Assembly (NCBI GenBank): GCA_964541525.1
Contig: CAZIQF010000006.1
Location: 1-64,000 of the forward strand
Source: UBA1737 sp964541525
GTDB lineage: Bacteria > Bacillota_I > Bacilli_A > ML615J-28 > CAG-313
Reading direction: 5' to 3'
Length of the DNA stretch: 64,000 nt
In this document: piece by piece, positions 17,372 to 27,300 of the stretch
Layout of the letters: each line of letters begins with the position of its first letter
Position numbering within the stretch: the first letter of the stretch is position 1
Made by a program: the position numbers and the translations under genes
The notes under the pieces: model-generated
Seen by the model: only the letters and a program-made list of their open reading frames with translations
Database searches by the model: none
What the model was told of the DNA's origin: nothing

Positions 17372-18968
17372 AATTAGTAACATTAAATACTTAATTGATC
17401 CTACAAGCCCTCAACCATCAGCTGAAGAATTAATTAAATATATTAGTCAATATCTAACCAATAAATATTATGTTAAAGATTTAAATCATGTTGAATTACT
17501 TAAGAAAAGTCTTGATGCGAGAGATAAAGATTTATATTATATTCTACAAGCTAAATTTAGTGTAAGTAATGAAGCATCATTATTAAAAAAGCCTAATATT
17601 ACAAAATATCAAGTTGTCAAAGAAATAAGTCATCTTTCTAAATTGAAAGCCTTAAGCAAAGAAAAAATTTTAGTAGTTGGTATGGGACCATCCGGTTTAT
17701 TTAATGCATATGTTTTAGCAAACGCAGGTGCTGATGTAACTTTAATTGATCGTGGAGAGAAGGTTGAAGAGCGAATTAAAACTATCGAACATTTTTTTGA
17801 TACTGGTATTTTAAATGAAAATTCTAATATTCAATTTGGTGAAGGTGGAGCAGGAACTTTTTCCGATGGTAAACTTGGAACTAATGTTTCTAGTCCTTAT
17901 ATTATGTATGTACTAGAAACTTTTGTGAAGTTTGGTGCTCCTAAAGAAATTTTATATGAAGCTAAACCACATATTGGTACTAATGTTTTAAGACAAGTCA
18001 TTATTAATTTTCGTAATTATTTAATTGAAAAAGGGGTTAAAGTTTTATTTAATACAACCTTAATTGATTTTAATCAGAATGCAGCAATTGTTAAACAAAA
18101 TGAAGTAATATCAACGATTGCTTTTGATCAATTAGTACTTGCAGTAGGCCATAGTGCGAGTGATATTTATGAATTACTTAAACAAAAAAATGTTAGATTA
18201 GAACCGAAAAACTTTGCAGTAGGGGTTAGAATTGAACACTTACAATCAATGATTAACCAAAGTATGTATCATCATGATTCTAAATATTTACCACCCGCTG
18301 AATATAAACTTGTTACACATTTAAAAGATCGTAGTGTTTATACATTTTGTATGTGCCCTGGTGGAATGGTTGTTTGCGCATCTAGTCATCCAGGAGAACT
18401 AGTTACTAATGGGATGAGTAATCATGAACGTAATGAAAAAAATGCTAATTCAGCACTATTAGTTGGGGTCAATGTTGATGATTATTACCACGGAGATGTG
18501 CTAGATGGGGTATATTTTTTAAAGAAATATGAACAACTTGCATATGCGAAACATCAAAATTATCTTGCTCCAGTTCAACTTGTTAAGGATTTTTTAAATA
18601 ATCAACCATCAGTTAAACTAGGTAATGTTATTCCTTCAATAAAACCAGGTTATAAACTAAGTAGGATTGATGATGTTTTACCACCATTTGTTAGTGATGC
18701 ATTGAAAGAAGCTTTACCATTATTAGATGGAAAAATTAAAGGTTTTGCTACTGGTGATAGTATCCTTACAGCGATTGAAACTCGTTCGAGTGCACCAGTA
18801 AGAGTTGTAAGAAATGAACATTTACAAACATCAATTCCTAATGTTTATGCGATTGGTGAAGGAGCTGGCTATGCTGGTGGGATCACAACTAGTGCGATTG
18901 ATGGAATCAAAATAGCAATTAAAATTTTAGAACAAGGAGAAAGACACAATGAAAAATTTAGTCAATGA
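17358..18968 (+). CDS. FAD-dependent dehydrogenase-like protein (COG2509 type)
   Basis: 536 residues. After a 95-residue N-terminal domain comes a Rossmann FAD motif, LVVGMGPSGLFNAYVLANAG at about 108-127. FGEGGAGTFSDGKLG follows, and the C-terminus has YAIGEGAGYAGGITTSAIDG. These are features of the large NAD(P)/FAD-dependent family often annotated as uncharacterised FAD-dependent dehydrogenases. The substrate is unknown. ATG 17358 overlaps the previous gene by 14 bases; ATG 17364 is an alternative. It overlaps the next gene by 20 bases, giving a tight three-gene run. Confidence 0.85.
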   Translation: MKMLKISNIKYLIDPTSPQPSAEELIKYISQYLTNKYYVKDLNHVELLKKSLDARDKDLYYILQAKFSVSNEASLLKKPNITKYQVVKEISHLSKLKALSKEKILVVGMGPSGLFNAYVLANAGADVTLIDRGEKVEERIKTIEHFFDTGILNENSNIQFGEGGAGTFSDGKLGTNVSSPYIMYVLETFVKFGAPKEILYEAKPHIGTNVLRQVIINFRNYLIEKGVKVLFNTTLIDFNQNAAIVKQNEVISTIAFDQLVLAVGHSASDIYELLKQKNVRLEPKNFAVGVRIEHLQSMINQSMYHHDSKYLPPAEYKLVTHLKDRSVYTFCMCPGGMVVCASSHPGELVTNGMSNHERNEKNANSALLVGVNVDDYYHGDVLDGVYFLKKYEQLAYAKHQNYLAPVQLVKDFLNNQPSVKLGNVIPSIKPGYKLSRIDDVLPPFVSDALKEALPLLDGKIKGFATGDSILTAIETRSSAPVRVVRNEHLQTSIPNVYAIGEGAGYAGGITTSAIDGIKIAIKILEQGERHNEKFSQ

Positions 18969-19983
18969 TCAAACAATTTTAAAAATCGTTGATACCTTTG
19001 ATGAATGTGCAATGTTATATTTTGATGCGACAACTAATGAATTATATGAAAGCACTTCAATTTCCAATTATGATGTTGAGCGACCTCATTCTAACTTTTA
19101 TGAATGCTTATTAAAAATCGGAAATTACTTTTTAGAAGATGAAGAATTAGATATTAACGATGAAGAAATCGTTAAGCAAATTGAAACTAAAATCAGTGGT
19201 TTAAAAGCATACTTAGATGAAAATGGTTTAAATAGTGAAGAAGTTAGAAGAGCATTTTTATTACTTGATATCAAAGGGTTTAAAAATGTTAACTTTTCTT
19301 TAGATATTATTACTCCAGATGCGATTGCTTTAATTATGAGCGAACTGGTTAGTTTTTGCCTAAAAGCGGATCAAAAAGCAAATGTATTAGATTATAATTT
19401 TGGTGTTGGTAACTTAGCTTTCACTATCAGTAATAAATTAGAAAATGATCTTCATTTAATTGGAATTGATAATCATCCCTTACTTGCAAGAGTTGCATGT
19501 CTAAAAGCGAATATGATGAATACTAAATTAGATATGTATAATGAAGATGCTTTAGGGATTATTCCTTCTGATATTGATTTAGTCGTATCAGATTTAGCTG
19601 GATATGATTATGAAAATCAATTTTATACATCTCCTTTATATGATGCAGGAGTTAGGTATTTTCCTTATCTTGCAATAGAACATTATCTTAATTTAAAAGA
19701 ACAAGTTAAATATATTTATTTAATTGATAATGATTTCTTTAATCAAAAAGGTAGTGATAAGTTTAAAGAAGCCTTAAAACAAAAAGGTGAGATTTTATCG
19801 TTAATCGCTTTGCCAGACAATTTCTTTTTATCTAATCAAATGCATAAATCGATTCTCATTTTAAACAATAATGCTGCTAATAGTAATACTGTAACTGAAA
19901 TTTATGCTTTACCAAGTGTTACAGATCAAACTCATTTTATGCAAGTAATGGCGAAAATCAAAGCTTTTCTGCAAAATCATTAA
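18949..19983 (+). CDS. class I SAM-dependent methyltransferase, YtxK-like
   Basis: 344 residues. An N-terminal helical region of about 110 residues precedes a Rossmann methyltransferase domain. The SAM-binding loop is VLDYNFGVGNLAFTI (about 147-161), the acidic end of strand 2 is LIGIDNHPLLARVA, and motif IV reads DLVVSDLAGYDY. In DNA N6-methylases motif IV is (N/D)PPY; the change to SDLAGY is the pattern I associate with YtxK proteins, for which DNA methylation is not established. In Bacillus ytxK lies near ytfI/ytfJ, in agreement with this neighbourhood. Confidence 0.75.
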   Translation: MKNLVNDQTILKIVDTFDECAMLYFDATTNELYESTSISNYDVERPHSNFYECLLKIGNYFLEDEELDINDEEIVKQIETKISGLKAYLDENGLNSEEVRRAFLLLDIKGFKNVNFSLDIITPDAIALIMSELVSFCLKADQKANVLDYNFGVGNLAFTISNKLENDLHLIGIDNHPLLARVACLKANMMNTKLDMYNEDALGIIPSDIDLVVSDLAGYDYENQFYTSPLYDAGVRYFPYLAIEHYLNLKEQVKYIYLIDNDFFNQKGSDKFKEALKQKGEILSLIALPDNFFLSNQMHKSILILNNNAANSNTVTEIYALPSVTDQTHFMQVMAKIKAFLQNH

Positions 19984-19994
19984 AATATATAACT

Positions 19995-20032
19995 AACAAA
20001 CTAATCAAATTCAGGTTAGTTTGTTTTTTTTC
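19995..20032 (+). terminator. intrinsic terminator
   Basis: 10-bp stem AACAAACTAA / TTAGTTTGTT with 11-base loop and a following T run; it closes the 16124-19983 operon. Confidence 0.88.
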
Positions 20033-20085
20033 ACAAAAGCAATTTATTAATTTTTTTTAATTATATAGGTGAAAGAGGTGAAAAG

Positions 20086-21954
20086 ATGTTTAAAAAAATT
20101 TTATTGATTATTGTAATTAGCAGTTTATTATTAATTAGTCAAATCTGGTTAAATCAGGTAACTGCTGATTCTAGTTCGCTACCAAGCTTAGTTGTAAATA
20201 CTGGTAGTAATGTTGGGTTAGAATTAGCTGGATATAAGATTAATTATAGTAATGTTAATTTTAATCAAGCGGGAACTTATTTTGTTAAATACTTAAATAT
20301 CGCTACTAATGAAGAAGTAACAAGAACGGTTAAAGTTATTAATAACCAAGATTTAATTACTAATGGTATTTTAGAAATAACCAAAACAAAGCAAGTAAAG
20401 ACTAGTAATTATGAAGTTATTAAAACAATTCCGATCCCTAAAGGGTATGCTAGTTTATGTTGTGATGATGAAATGTTTTATTTAGTTATAGAACAAAATC
20501 TTGAAATTAATAGTTACACCATTATTTCTAAAGCAAAATGTTCAGTAGCGGATATTATTTACGATGAACAAAGTAAACTAATTTACGGATATGGTCATTA
20601 CTTTAATCAACGTCTAATTGATATTTTTCTTTGTAGTTATACCATCAATGGCAAATTAAAAATGATGACTGTCACTGGTGGTAGCAAACAAGATGAAATC
20701 AGTGATTTTATAATTGTTGATGATGTGATTATCTTATGTGGAAAAACTAGGTCAGCTGATGGTATCTTTGAACATAATCTATCAGCAGAAGATAGTTTTA
20801 TCGCTGTGTATGATAAAATTAGCGGTGATTTCATCAAATATTATAATTTAGGATTAGAGGGAATCGATTATGTCTCAAAAATGATCTTTTTAGAGGATTT
20901 ATATGTTGTGGTTCATTATTATTATCAAAATGTAGCGATGACAAAAATCGTTCAAATTGATTTGAATTATCAAACTACAAAAGAAGTTCACTTAAAACAT
21001 TATCAACTAATTACTAGTATTGATTTAAAAACGGATGGTAATGATATTTACTACTTATGCAAAAGTTATGATGAGAACACAAAAAAAGTTACTGAATATT
21101 TATATCAACTAACCACAGATTTAAAATTAACCCTTATAGATGAGTATGCTGGTGATGGGTTTAAAGCAACTAGTATTTGTGCTAATTTTGATCATATCAT
21201 TATTACTTACCAATCGGATTATAACAGTGCAATTAGAATTGTTGATACTGATGAACAACTGCTTGTTTTTGATGATGCAGTGGGGATTAAAAGTTATATA
21301 CTAGAAAATCATATCTATCTAAAAAATAGTAAAGATGAAATTAGTATTTATCAATTAGAATATTTAGCCTTTAAAGAAACAGCTGGATTTTATCAATTAT
21401 TTTATCAAAAACAATTAATCAAACCTAATGAAGATTTATCATTTAATGATTACAATCCTTTAATTTTTGGTAATTATAATCTGCGCTTAGGGTATCAAAT
21501 TAATAATATGGTAATTATCTACCAAGATCAAGTGAGAGTTCAAGAAGCATTTAATATTAGTAATAATAATTGTTATCAAAAAGGGATTATTTTAGAATTT
21601 AATGCTGAAGGCTATTTAAATGGTGAAAAAATCTTGAATAAAACAATGATTAATGAAGTAGGAACTTATTATTTAGAACTAGTTGGTCATTTAAATGAAA
21701 CTAAATATTATCAAATTGAAGTAGTTGATATTAGCTATGATATACCCAACTTTAAAACAGTGGAAATAACTAAACAAGAAATAGAACAAGCAAGTAATGA
21801 ATTACTTTTAGTTAGTAACCATCCAACAGAAAATCTAGCGATTAAAAAAGATGTATCACAAGAATTATGGTTAATCATTATTCCAATTGTTTTATTTAGC
21901 GGTGGTGTTTTTTTATATTTTTATCTAAAGGAGGTCAAGAAATGTTACCAATAA
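20086..21954 (+). CDS. exported membrane-anchored protein with propeller-like and Ig-like regions
   Basis: 622 residues. N-terminal signal (KKILLIIVISSLLLISQIWL) and a C-terminal membrane helix (about 595-617) followed by a short basic tail point to an extracellular protein anchored at both ends or after cleavage. Residues 100-420 consist of repeating beta-strand-like blocks with alternating hydrophobics, reminiscent of a beta-propeller. A 50-residue Ig-like module (about 498-550, with the INEVGTYYLELVGH pattern) precedes the anchor. No sortase motif or catalytic residue was seen. The next gene encodes a related protein and overlaps by 13 bases. Function unknown. Confidence 0.7.
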   Translation: MFKKILLIIVISSLLLISQIWLNQVTADSSSLPSLVVNTGSNVGLELAGYKINYSNVNFNQAGTYFVKYLNIATNEEVTRTVKVINNQDLITNGILEITKTKQVKTSNYEVIKTIPIPKGYASLCCDDEMFYLVIEQNLEINSYTIISKAKCSVADIIYDEQSKLIYGYGHYFNQRLIDIFLCSYTINGKLKMMTVTGGSKQDEISDFIIVDDVIILCGKTRSADGIFEHNLSAEDSFIAVYDKISGDFIKYYNLGLEGIDYVSKMIFLEDLYVVVHYYYQNVAMTKIVQIDLNYQTTKEVHLKHYQLITSIDLKTDGNDIYYLCKSYDENTKKVTEYLYQLTTDLKLTLIDEYAGDGFKATSICANFDHIIITYQSDYNSAIRIVDTDEQLLVFDDAVGIKSYILENHIYLKNSKDEISIYQLEYLAFKETAGFYQLFYQKQLIKPNEDLSFNDYNPLIFGNYNLRLGYQINNMVIIYQDQVRVQEAFNISNNNCYQKGIILEFNAEGYLNGEKILNKTMINEVGTYYLELVGHLNETKYYQIEVVDISYDIPNFKTVEITKQEIEQASNELLLVSNHPTENLAIKKDVSQELWLIIIPIVLFSGGVFLYFYLKEVKKCYQ

Positions 21955-24155
21955 TCTCTCTTTTACTATGTAGTTTATCGGTCAATAGTAATTATCATTT
22001 TGAAGAGCAAATTAAGGAAACTAAAACAATTGAAGTTGATAATGTTTTAGGAATTGGTGAAGATAGTTTTGCCTATCAAATTAATCAAGAATGTTATTTA
22101 GAAGTAAGTGAAAATGCTTATTATTTACAAACTGGTTCTTTAGTAGATACATGTATAAATCAAAATAATATCTATGTTTTAATTACTAAAGATGATCAAA
22201 GTACAATTTATAAATTCAATCAGATGAACCAAACGATGGTTCTTTATGAACTAAAACATGTCAGTTTAAATACTATTGAACCATATAATCAATATATTCT
22301 AGTCGGTGGATGTAAAAACAATGATGGTGTGCTTTATAAGTTGGATTATGATTTAAAAACAGAAGAAGAATATCGATATGGTGGTGATGGTTATGAAGCG
22401 ATAACAAGTTTAAAAGCGGATGCAGAAGTGATATACATAGGACTTGAAAAAAGTGGAATATCCAATAATTCCGGTTTTATTAATATTGGTAATAGCCAAC
22501 AAATTAAAAGTTTAATACTTAAGTTAGATCAAAACTTTAAAATCGTTGATACTTTTTATTTTAATCATGACCAAGATCAAGAGCTAATTAGTAAGATCTT
22601 TTTAACTAAAGAGAAACTAGAAGTTATCTTAAAAGTAGCAGAAACTTATGTTTATTATGTATTTAATCAGAATTTAGAACTTTTAGTTTCCTTGCCTTTA
22701 GCAATCAGTAATGCTTATCAAGAACTCTTTTTTTTACCTAATCATAAAACGACTAATCAATGTTTATTTTTAGAAAGCTATCAAGATTTATTATCACTTA
22801 ACTTAAATCAAGATTTAAATGCAATTTATCATTTTAAAGCGAGTGGTGTAATAAAAGCTGTAAGCGTGAATCAAGGTGTCCTTTACTTATATTTAGTTCA
22901 AGATCAAACTTTACAAATTGTTAGCTTAACTGAATATGAAGTGATTAAAAATCAGCCGATTATCCTTAATCATTCGCATCCAACTTATGTTTTTAATAAT
23001 TATTTAATTGTTGAATCTTTTTTTGAAGAACTCACATTTAATGAAAAAAAGATTAATCCATATTTTAGTAATACGATTAATGGAATCTATACAATTATTT
23101 ATGAGGCAATCAGGCAAAATCAGGATATTATTCATGTTAATGGTAGTTTAATAGTTGAAGCCTATACCAATTTTATTGATCAAGGTGTTTATGAAAAAGG
23201 AAAAAGATTAGAATTTTTTGGAAATGCAGTAATGAACAATAAAACGATTTATAATGGGACAACTTTAGATGAAGTAGGAACATATGAAATTGAAATTACT
23301 GATGCAAATCAAAAAGTTACAAAATATCAGCTTTATATTGTAGATAATTATTATAAAGCGACTGATGATTTTACTTTAGAATATGAGATAAAAACGCATA
23401 ATGCAGCTACTATCAGTTATAACTTTAGTGAGGAGATTGAAATAATAGATGTAATCATTAATCAACAAAGTTATGATAAATATGAAGTATGTGATCAAAT
23501 ACTGACAATTAAGTTTGACCAAAATAGTCAAAGTTATAAACTCGAAAAAATTATTTATTTAGATAACGGAACTCAAAAAGTATTAAATCTAAATGAAGTA
23601 ATTGATGTTTGTTATTTTAAATCGGCTCCAATTATTGATATTGATAAAGTAATTACGAATGATAATTTAGCGATTAATTTAAATATTAGTGATGATGAAC
23701 AAACGTTTATGTATCTTAAAGTAGTAACAAAGACTTTAGGTAAGATTGTTAGTGAACAAATTGTAACTGATTATTTATGTGATGAACTTGTAAATCAGAG
23801 TCAAAATCATTTACTAATCTATTATGTTTATCATTTAGGAGGAGGCGAAGTAGTTGAAAGTTTGATTTATGAATATTTAGCTAGTGAAGATATTGCTTAT
23901 GAGATTAAGGTATCAGATGAAGATAATAAAGTGACAAATGCAGTGATTAAAGTCAAATTACCAAAAGATTTAAATACAATCAAAGTGATGAAAGTTGGAA
24001 ATGTTGATATTTTAGGTCTTTTAGATAATGAATTAGATAATCCTTTTTTTAAGATAATTGTGATTAGTTCGATTATTTTATTGATTTTAGATGCTATTTT
24101 AATGATTATTCCTTTTATTTGGAAGCGAAAAAAAAGACAAACTATCGACCATTAA
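21942..24155 (+). CDS. exported membrane-anchored protein, paralogue of the preceding gene
   Basis: 737 residues. It has a short, weakly charged N-terminal hydrophobic stretch (LPIISLLLCSLSV), beta-strand-rich repeats in the first 380 residues, and an Ig-like module at about 420-470 whose LDEVGTYEIEITDANQK parallels the module of the upstream protein. A second beta-rich region follows, then a C-terminal membrane helix (about 705-728) and a basic tail. AAAGGAGG lies 7 bases before the ATG inside the end of the preceding gene, which fixes the start despite the atypical signal. The two likely form a functional pair at the cell surface. Function unknown. Confidence 0.7.
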   Translation: MLPIISLLLCSLSVNSNYHFEEQIKETKTIEVDNVLGIGEDSFAYQINQECYLEVSENAYYLQTGSLVDTCINQNNIYVLITKDDQSTIYKFNQMNQTMVLYELKHVSLNTIEPYNQYILVGGCKNNDGVLYKLDYDLKTEEEYRYGGDGYEAITSLKADAEVIYIGLEKSGISNNSGFINIGNSQQIKSLILKLDQNFKIVDTFYFNHDQDQELISKIFLTKEKLEVILKVAETYVYYVFNQNLELLVSLPLAISNAYQELFFLPNHKTTNQCLFLESYQDLLSLNLNQDLNAIYHFKASGVIKAVSVNQGVLYLYLVQDQTLQIVSLTEYEVIKNQPIILNHSHPTYVFNNYLIVESFFEELTFNEKKINPYFSNTINGIYTIIYEAIRQNQDIIHVNGSLIVEAYTNFIDQGVYEKGKRLEFFGNAVMNNKTIYNGTTLDEVGTYEIEITDANQKVTKYQLYIVDNYYKATDDFTLEYEIKTHNAATISYNFSEEIEIIDVIINQQSYDKYEVCDQILTIKFDQNSQSYKLEKIIYLDNGTQKVLNLNEVIDVCYFKSAPIIDIDKVITNDNLAINLNISDDEQTFMYLKVVTKTLGKIVSEQIVTDYLCDELVNQSQNHLLIYYVYHLGGGEVVESLIYEYLASEDIAYEIKVSDEDNKVTNAVIKVKLPKDLNTIKVMKVGNVDILGLLDNELDNPFFKIIVISSIILLILDAILMIIPFIWKRKKRQTIDH

Positions 24156-24186
24156 ACAATCAAAAATAATTTTCTTCTATTAACAG

Positions 24187-24215
24187 TTGAAAAAAAATTT
24201 AATTCAGTGTATAAT
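24187..24215 (+). promoter_or_regulatory. strong vegetative promoter for dnaE
   Basis: TTGAAA (24187-24192), 17-base spacer, TATAAT (24210-24215). It starts the dnaE-glucokinase-pgcA-pgi transcript. Confidence 0.8.
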
Positions 24216-24244
24216 GTATCTAGTAGAATGAGGAGATAATGCGC

Positions 24245-27200
24245 ATGAGTTTTGTTCCGCTATATGTTCGTAGTGAATATTCAATGTTACAAAGCACTTG
24301 TAGCATTGAAAAACTAGTTAAAACAGCAAAAGAATATGGTTACGAAGCGTTAGCTATTACTGATGAAGGAGTAATGCATGGGACGATTAAATTTTATAAT
24401 GCTTGTTTAAACCATGGTTTAAAGCCAATTATTGGTTTAAGAGTTCCGTATAATTTAAATGGTAAGATAAACTATATTTTACTTTATGCAATGGATACTT
24501 CAGGTTACCGCAATCTAATGAAAATATCGAGTAGGTATCAAATTAATAATGCACCACTAGATACTGAGGAATTACGAAAATATGCGATGGGTGTACTTGC
24601 AGTAGTATGCTTTGATGGAATGTTAAAAAATTTATTAAAAAATGACAATCATCAAGAGTTGAAACAGCATTTATCAATTTTAGAAACAATCTATTATAAT
24701 TATTTATACGTTGGTTTAACTGCAGCGACGGTTAATGATAAACAACATTTAGTTGAATATTATGAAGCATTAGCTGAATATCCAGTGAAGAAAGTTGGCT
24801 TAACTCCGGTTTATTTTATTGATCCGGATGATTTAGGTGCTTATCAAGTATTAAAATCGGTTGCTAATAATGGTAATTTAATTAGCTTAAGTGAAGAAGA
24901 AACCAATAGTTATTTATATCTAAAACAAGAAGCAGAATACTTATTTAAAGATCTTGAGCCATTAATAACATCAACTGTGGAAATTGCTGATTTATGTAGC
25001 GTAACCATTGAATTTGGTAAACTCCAATTACCTAAATTTGATCCTGAAATTGATGCAGTAAAATATTTATATGAGTTAGGTATCAAAGGTCTTAAAAAAA
25101 GATTATCAAAAATGGTTAATCCCGATGTTAATCGTTATATTGCTCGTTTTAATCATGAATATGAAATTATCACGAAAATGGGATTTGCTGATTATTTTTT
25201 AATTGTTTGGGATTATGTTAAATTTGCTAAACAAAATAATATTTATGTCGGTCCTGGTCGGGGTAGCGCTGGAGCTAGTTTAATTGCTTATTGTTTAGGT
25301 ATTACGGATATTGATCCAATAAAATATAATTTGTTATTTGAACGTTTTTTAAATCCGGAACGAATTACGATGCCAGATATTGACATTGACTTTCCTGATG
25401 ACAAAAGAGATTTAGTGATTGAATATGTTGGTAAGAAATATAGTAAAGGGATGGTTGCCCATATTGCTACTTTTGGTACTTATCAAATGAAACTTGCTAT
25501 CAATGATGCATCAAGGGTCTTAAAATTAAATGAAGTTAGGTTAAAACAGTTGATGAAACAGATCAATAATGAATTAAAAAATGAACGATATTATAATGTT
25601 TCATTAGCAGATTTAGTTAATTCGTCGGAAGTTCTAACCCAATTATTAGATGAATACGATGATATCGCAAAAGTTGTAAATGTTGCTTGTAAAATTCAGG
25701 GACTACCGCGAAATACTTCGACTCATGCAGCTGGAATTATTATTACAAAATATAATTTAGTTAACTATACACCATTATCACTTGGTTTAAATGGTATTTA
25801 TCAAACTCAGTATGAAGCGAGTGACTTAGAAGCGTTGGGCCTTTTAAAAATGGATTTCTTAGGTCTTAAAAATTTAACTAATATTGCAAAAACGATTGAT
25901 TTAATTAGGCAAGATAATCCTTCATTTGTGCTTCCAAGTGGTGAAAGTGATGAAAATGTCTTTAAAATGCTTGCTAGTGGTGATGTAGTTGGAGTATTCC
26001 AATTAGAATCTGCGGGGATGAGAAAAGTGATTATGCAACTTAAAACTAGAACTTTAGATGATGTAATTGCGGCTTTGGCACTTTATCGGCCTGGACCAAT
26101 GGAAATCATTCCTTCGTTTATTGCGAGAAAATTTAATTTAGAAAAAGTAACCTATCCTCATCCGGATTTAGAAGTGATTTTAAAAGAAACATATGGAACA
26201 ATTGTTTATCAAGAACAAATTATGCAAATTGCAGTTAAATTTGCTGGTTATTCCTTAGGACGTGCGGATATTTTAAGACGTGCCGTATCAAAGAAGAAAA
26301 AAGATGTGTTAGAACAAGAGCGTACTAGTTTTATTGAAGCTAGTTGTAGACTTGGATATTCCGAGACTGATGCTTCGAATATTTACGATTATATTGTTAA
26401 ATTCGCTAATTACGGTTTCAATAAAGCCCATAGCGTTGCATATGCTAAAGTAGCATACCAAACTGCTTATTTAAAATATCATTATCCGACTTACTATATG
26501 TCAACATTAATGACATCATTTATGGGAAGTGTCAGTGATATATTAAGTTATTATAAAGAAGCAATGCGAAAAAACATTAATGTATATTCCCCATTGATTA
26601 ATGAAAGTATCAGTGAGTTTATCCCATTTAATGGTGGCATTTTATTTCCTTTGTCGATTATTAAAGGCTTAGGTGAAGTAAAAACTTGTGAACTGATTAA
26701 AGAGCGATCAAAAGGAAAGTTTGTTTCGTTTAAAGATTTTATTATTCGAACTAAAGATCTAATTCCTTTATCAATTGTTAATAATATGATCTTTAGTGGT
26801 GCTTTAGATGAGTTTAAACTAACTAAGAAAGCCATGATTGAAACTGCAAAATTACATATTGATTATTTAGATTATGAAGGAATTCCAGGAATGATTAAGA
26901 TTACATATCCTCAAGATGAATATTCATATGGGTATTTGATTGAAAAAGAAAAAGAAGTATTAGGATTAAATCTTACTTACAATTTCTTTGTTCAATATGC
27001 TTCTTTATATCAAGAACAAAAATTAGCTTATATCAAAGATGCAAAAGAAAATATGCCGATCAAAACCCTTGGAATTATTACAAAAATTAAAACGATAAAA
27101 ACGAAAAAAGATGATATAATGGCATTTGCAACTTTAGAAGATAATAATGATTCAATTGAATTAACGCTATTCCCAGAGGTTTACGCAAGATATAATCAAA

Positions 27201-27289
27201 TCGAGGAAAATAATATTGTTATTATTTATGGAAATGTAACAATGAGAAATAATTTACAAATCATTGTTAACGATATAAAAATAGTTTAA
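24245..27289 (+). CDS. dnaE: DNA polymerase III alpha subunit, DnaE type
   Basis: 1014 residues from ATG 24245. GAGGAG lies 9 bases before this ATG but only 3 before the in-frame ATG at 24239, and the resulting MSFV start resembles Bacillus DnaE. Domains: PHP (about 1-270), polymerase palm with catalytic aspartates in MPDIDIDFPDDKRD (about 376-389), fingers with GPGRGSAGASLIAYCLGITD, tandem HhH, and a C-terminal OB fold (about 930-1005). It replicates DNA as the catalytic polymerase subunit. In the PHP domain the usual LHVHS is LYVRS and DHG is DEG, so metal-dependent PHP activity is probably lost. There is no exonuclease insertion, as expected for DnaE. Confidence 0.95.
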   Translation: MSFVPLYVRSEYSMLQSTCSIEKLVKTAKEYGYEALAITDEGVMHGTIKFYNACLNHGLKPIIGLRVPYNLNGKINYILLYAMDTSGYRNLMKISSRYQINNAPLDTEELRKYAMGVLAVVCFDGMLKNLLKNDNHQELKQHLSILETIYYNYLYVGLTAATVNDKQHLVEYYEALAEYPVKKVGLTPVYFIDPDDLGAYQVLKSVANNGNLISLSEEETNSYLYLKQEAEYLFKDLEPLITSTVEIADLCSVTIEFGKLQLPKFDPEIDAVKYLYELGIKGLKKRLSKMVNPDVNRYIARFNHEYEIITKMGFADYFLIVWDYVKFAKQNNIYVGPGRGSAGASLIAYCLGITDIDPIKYNLLFERFLNPERITMPDIDIDFPDDKRDLVIEYVGKKYSKGMVAHIATFGTYQMKLAINDASRVLKLNEVRLKQLMKQINNELKNERYYNVSLADLVNSSEVLTQLLDEYDDIAKVVNVACKIQGLPRNTSTHAAGIIITKYNLVNYTPLSLGLNGIYQTQYEASDLEALGLLKMDFLGLKNLTNIAKTIDLIRQDNPSFVLPSGESDENVFKMLASGDVVGVFQLESAGMRKVIMQLKTRTLDDVIAALALYRPGPMEIIPSFIARKFNLEKVTYPHPDLEVILKETYGTIVYQEQIMQIAVKFAGYSLGRADILRRAVSKKKKDVLEQERTSFIEASCRLGYSETDASNIYDYIVKFANYGFNKAHSVAYAKVAYQTAYLKYHYPTYYMSTLMTSFMGSVSDILSYYKEAMRKNINVYSPLINESISEFIPFNGGILFPLSIIKGLGEVKTCELIKERSKGKFVSFKDFIIRTKDLIPLSIVNNMIFSGALDEFKLTKKAMIETAKLHIDYLDYEGIPGMIKITYPQDEYSYGYLIEKEKEVLGLNLTYNFFVQYASLYQEQKLAYIKDAKENMPIKTLGIITKIKTIKTKKDDIMAFATLEDNNDSIELTLFPEVYARYNQIEENNIVIIYGNVTMRNNLQIIVNDIKIV

Positions 27290-27300
27290 GGAGAAAAAAG

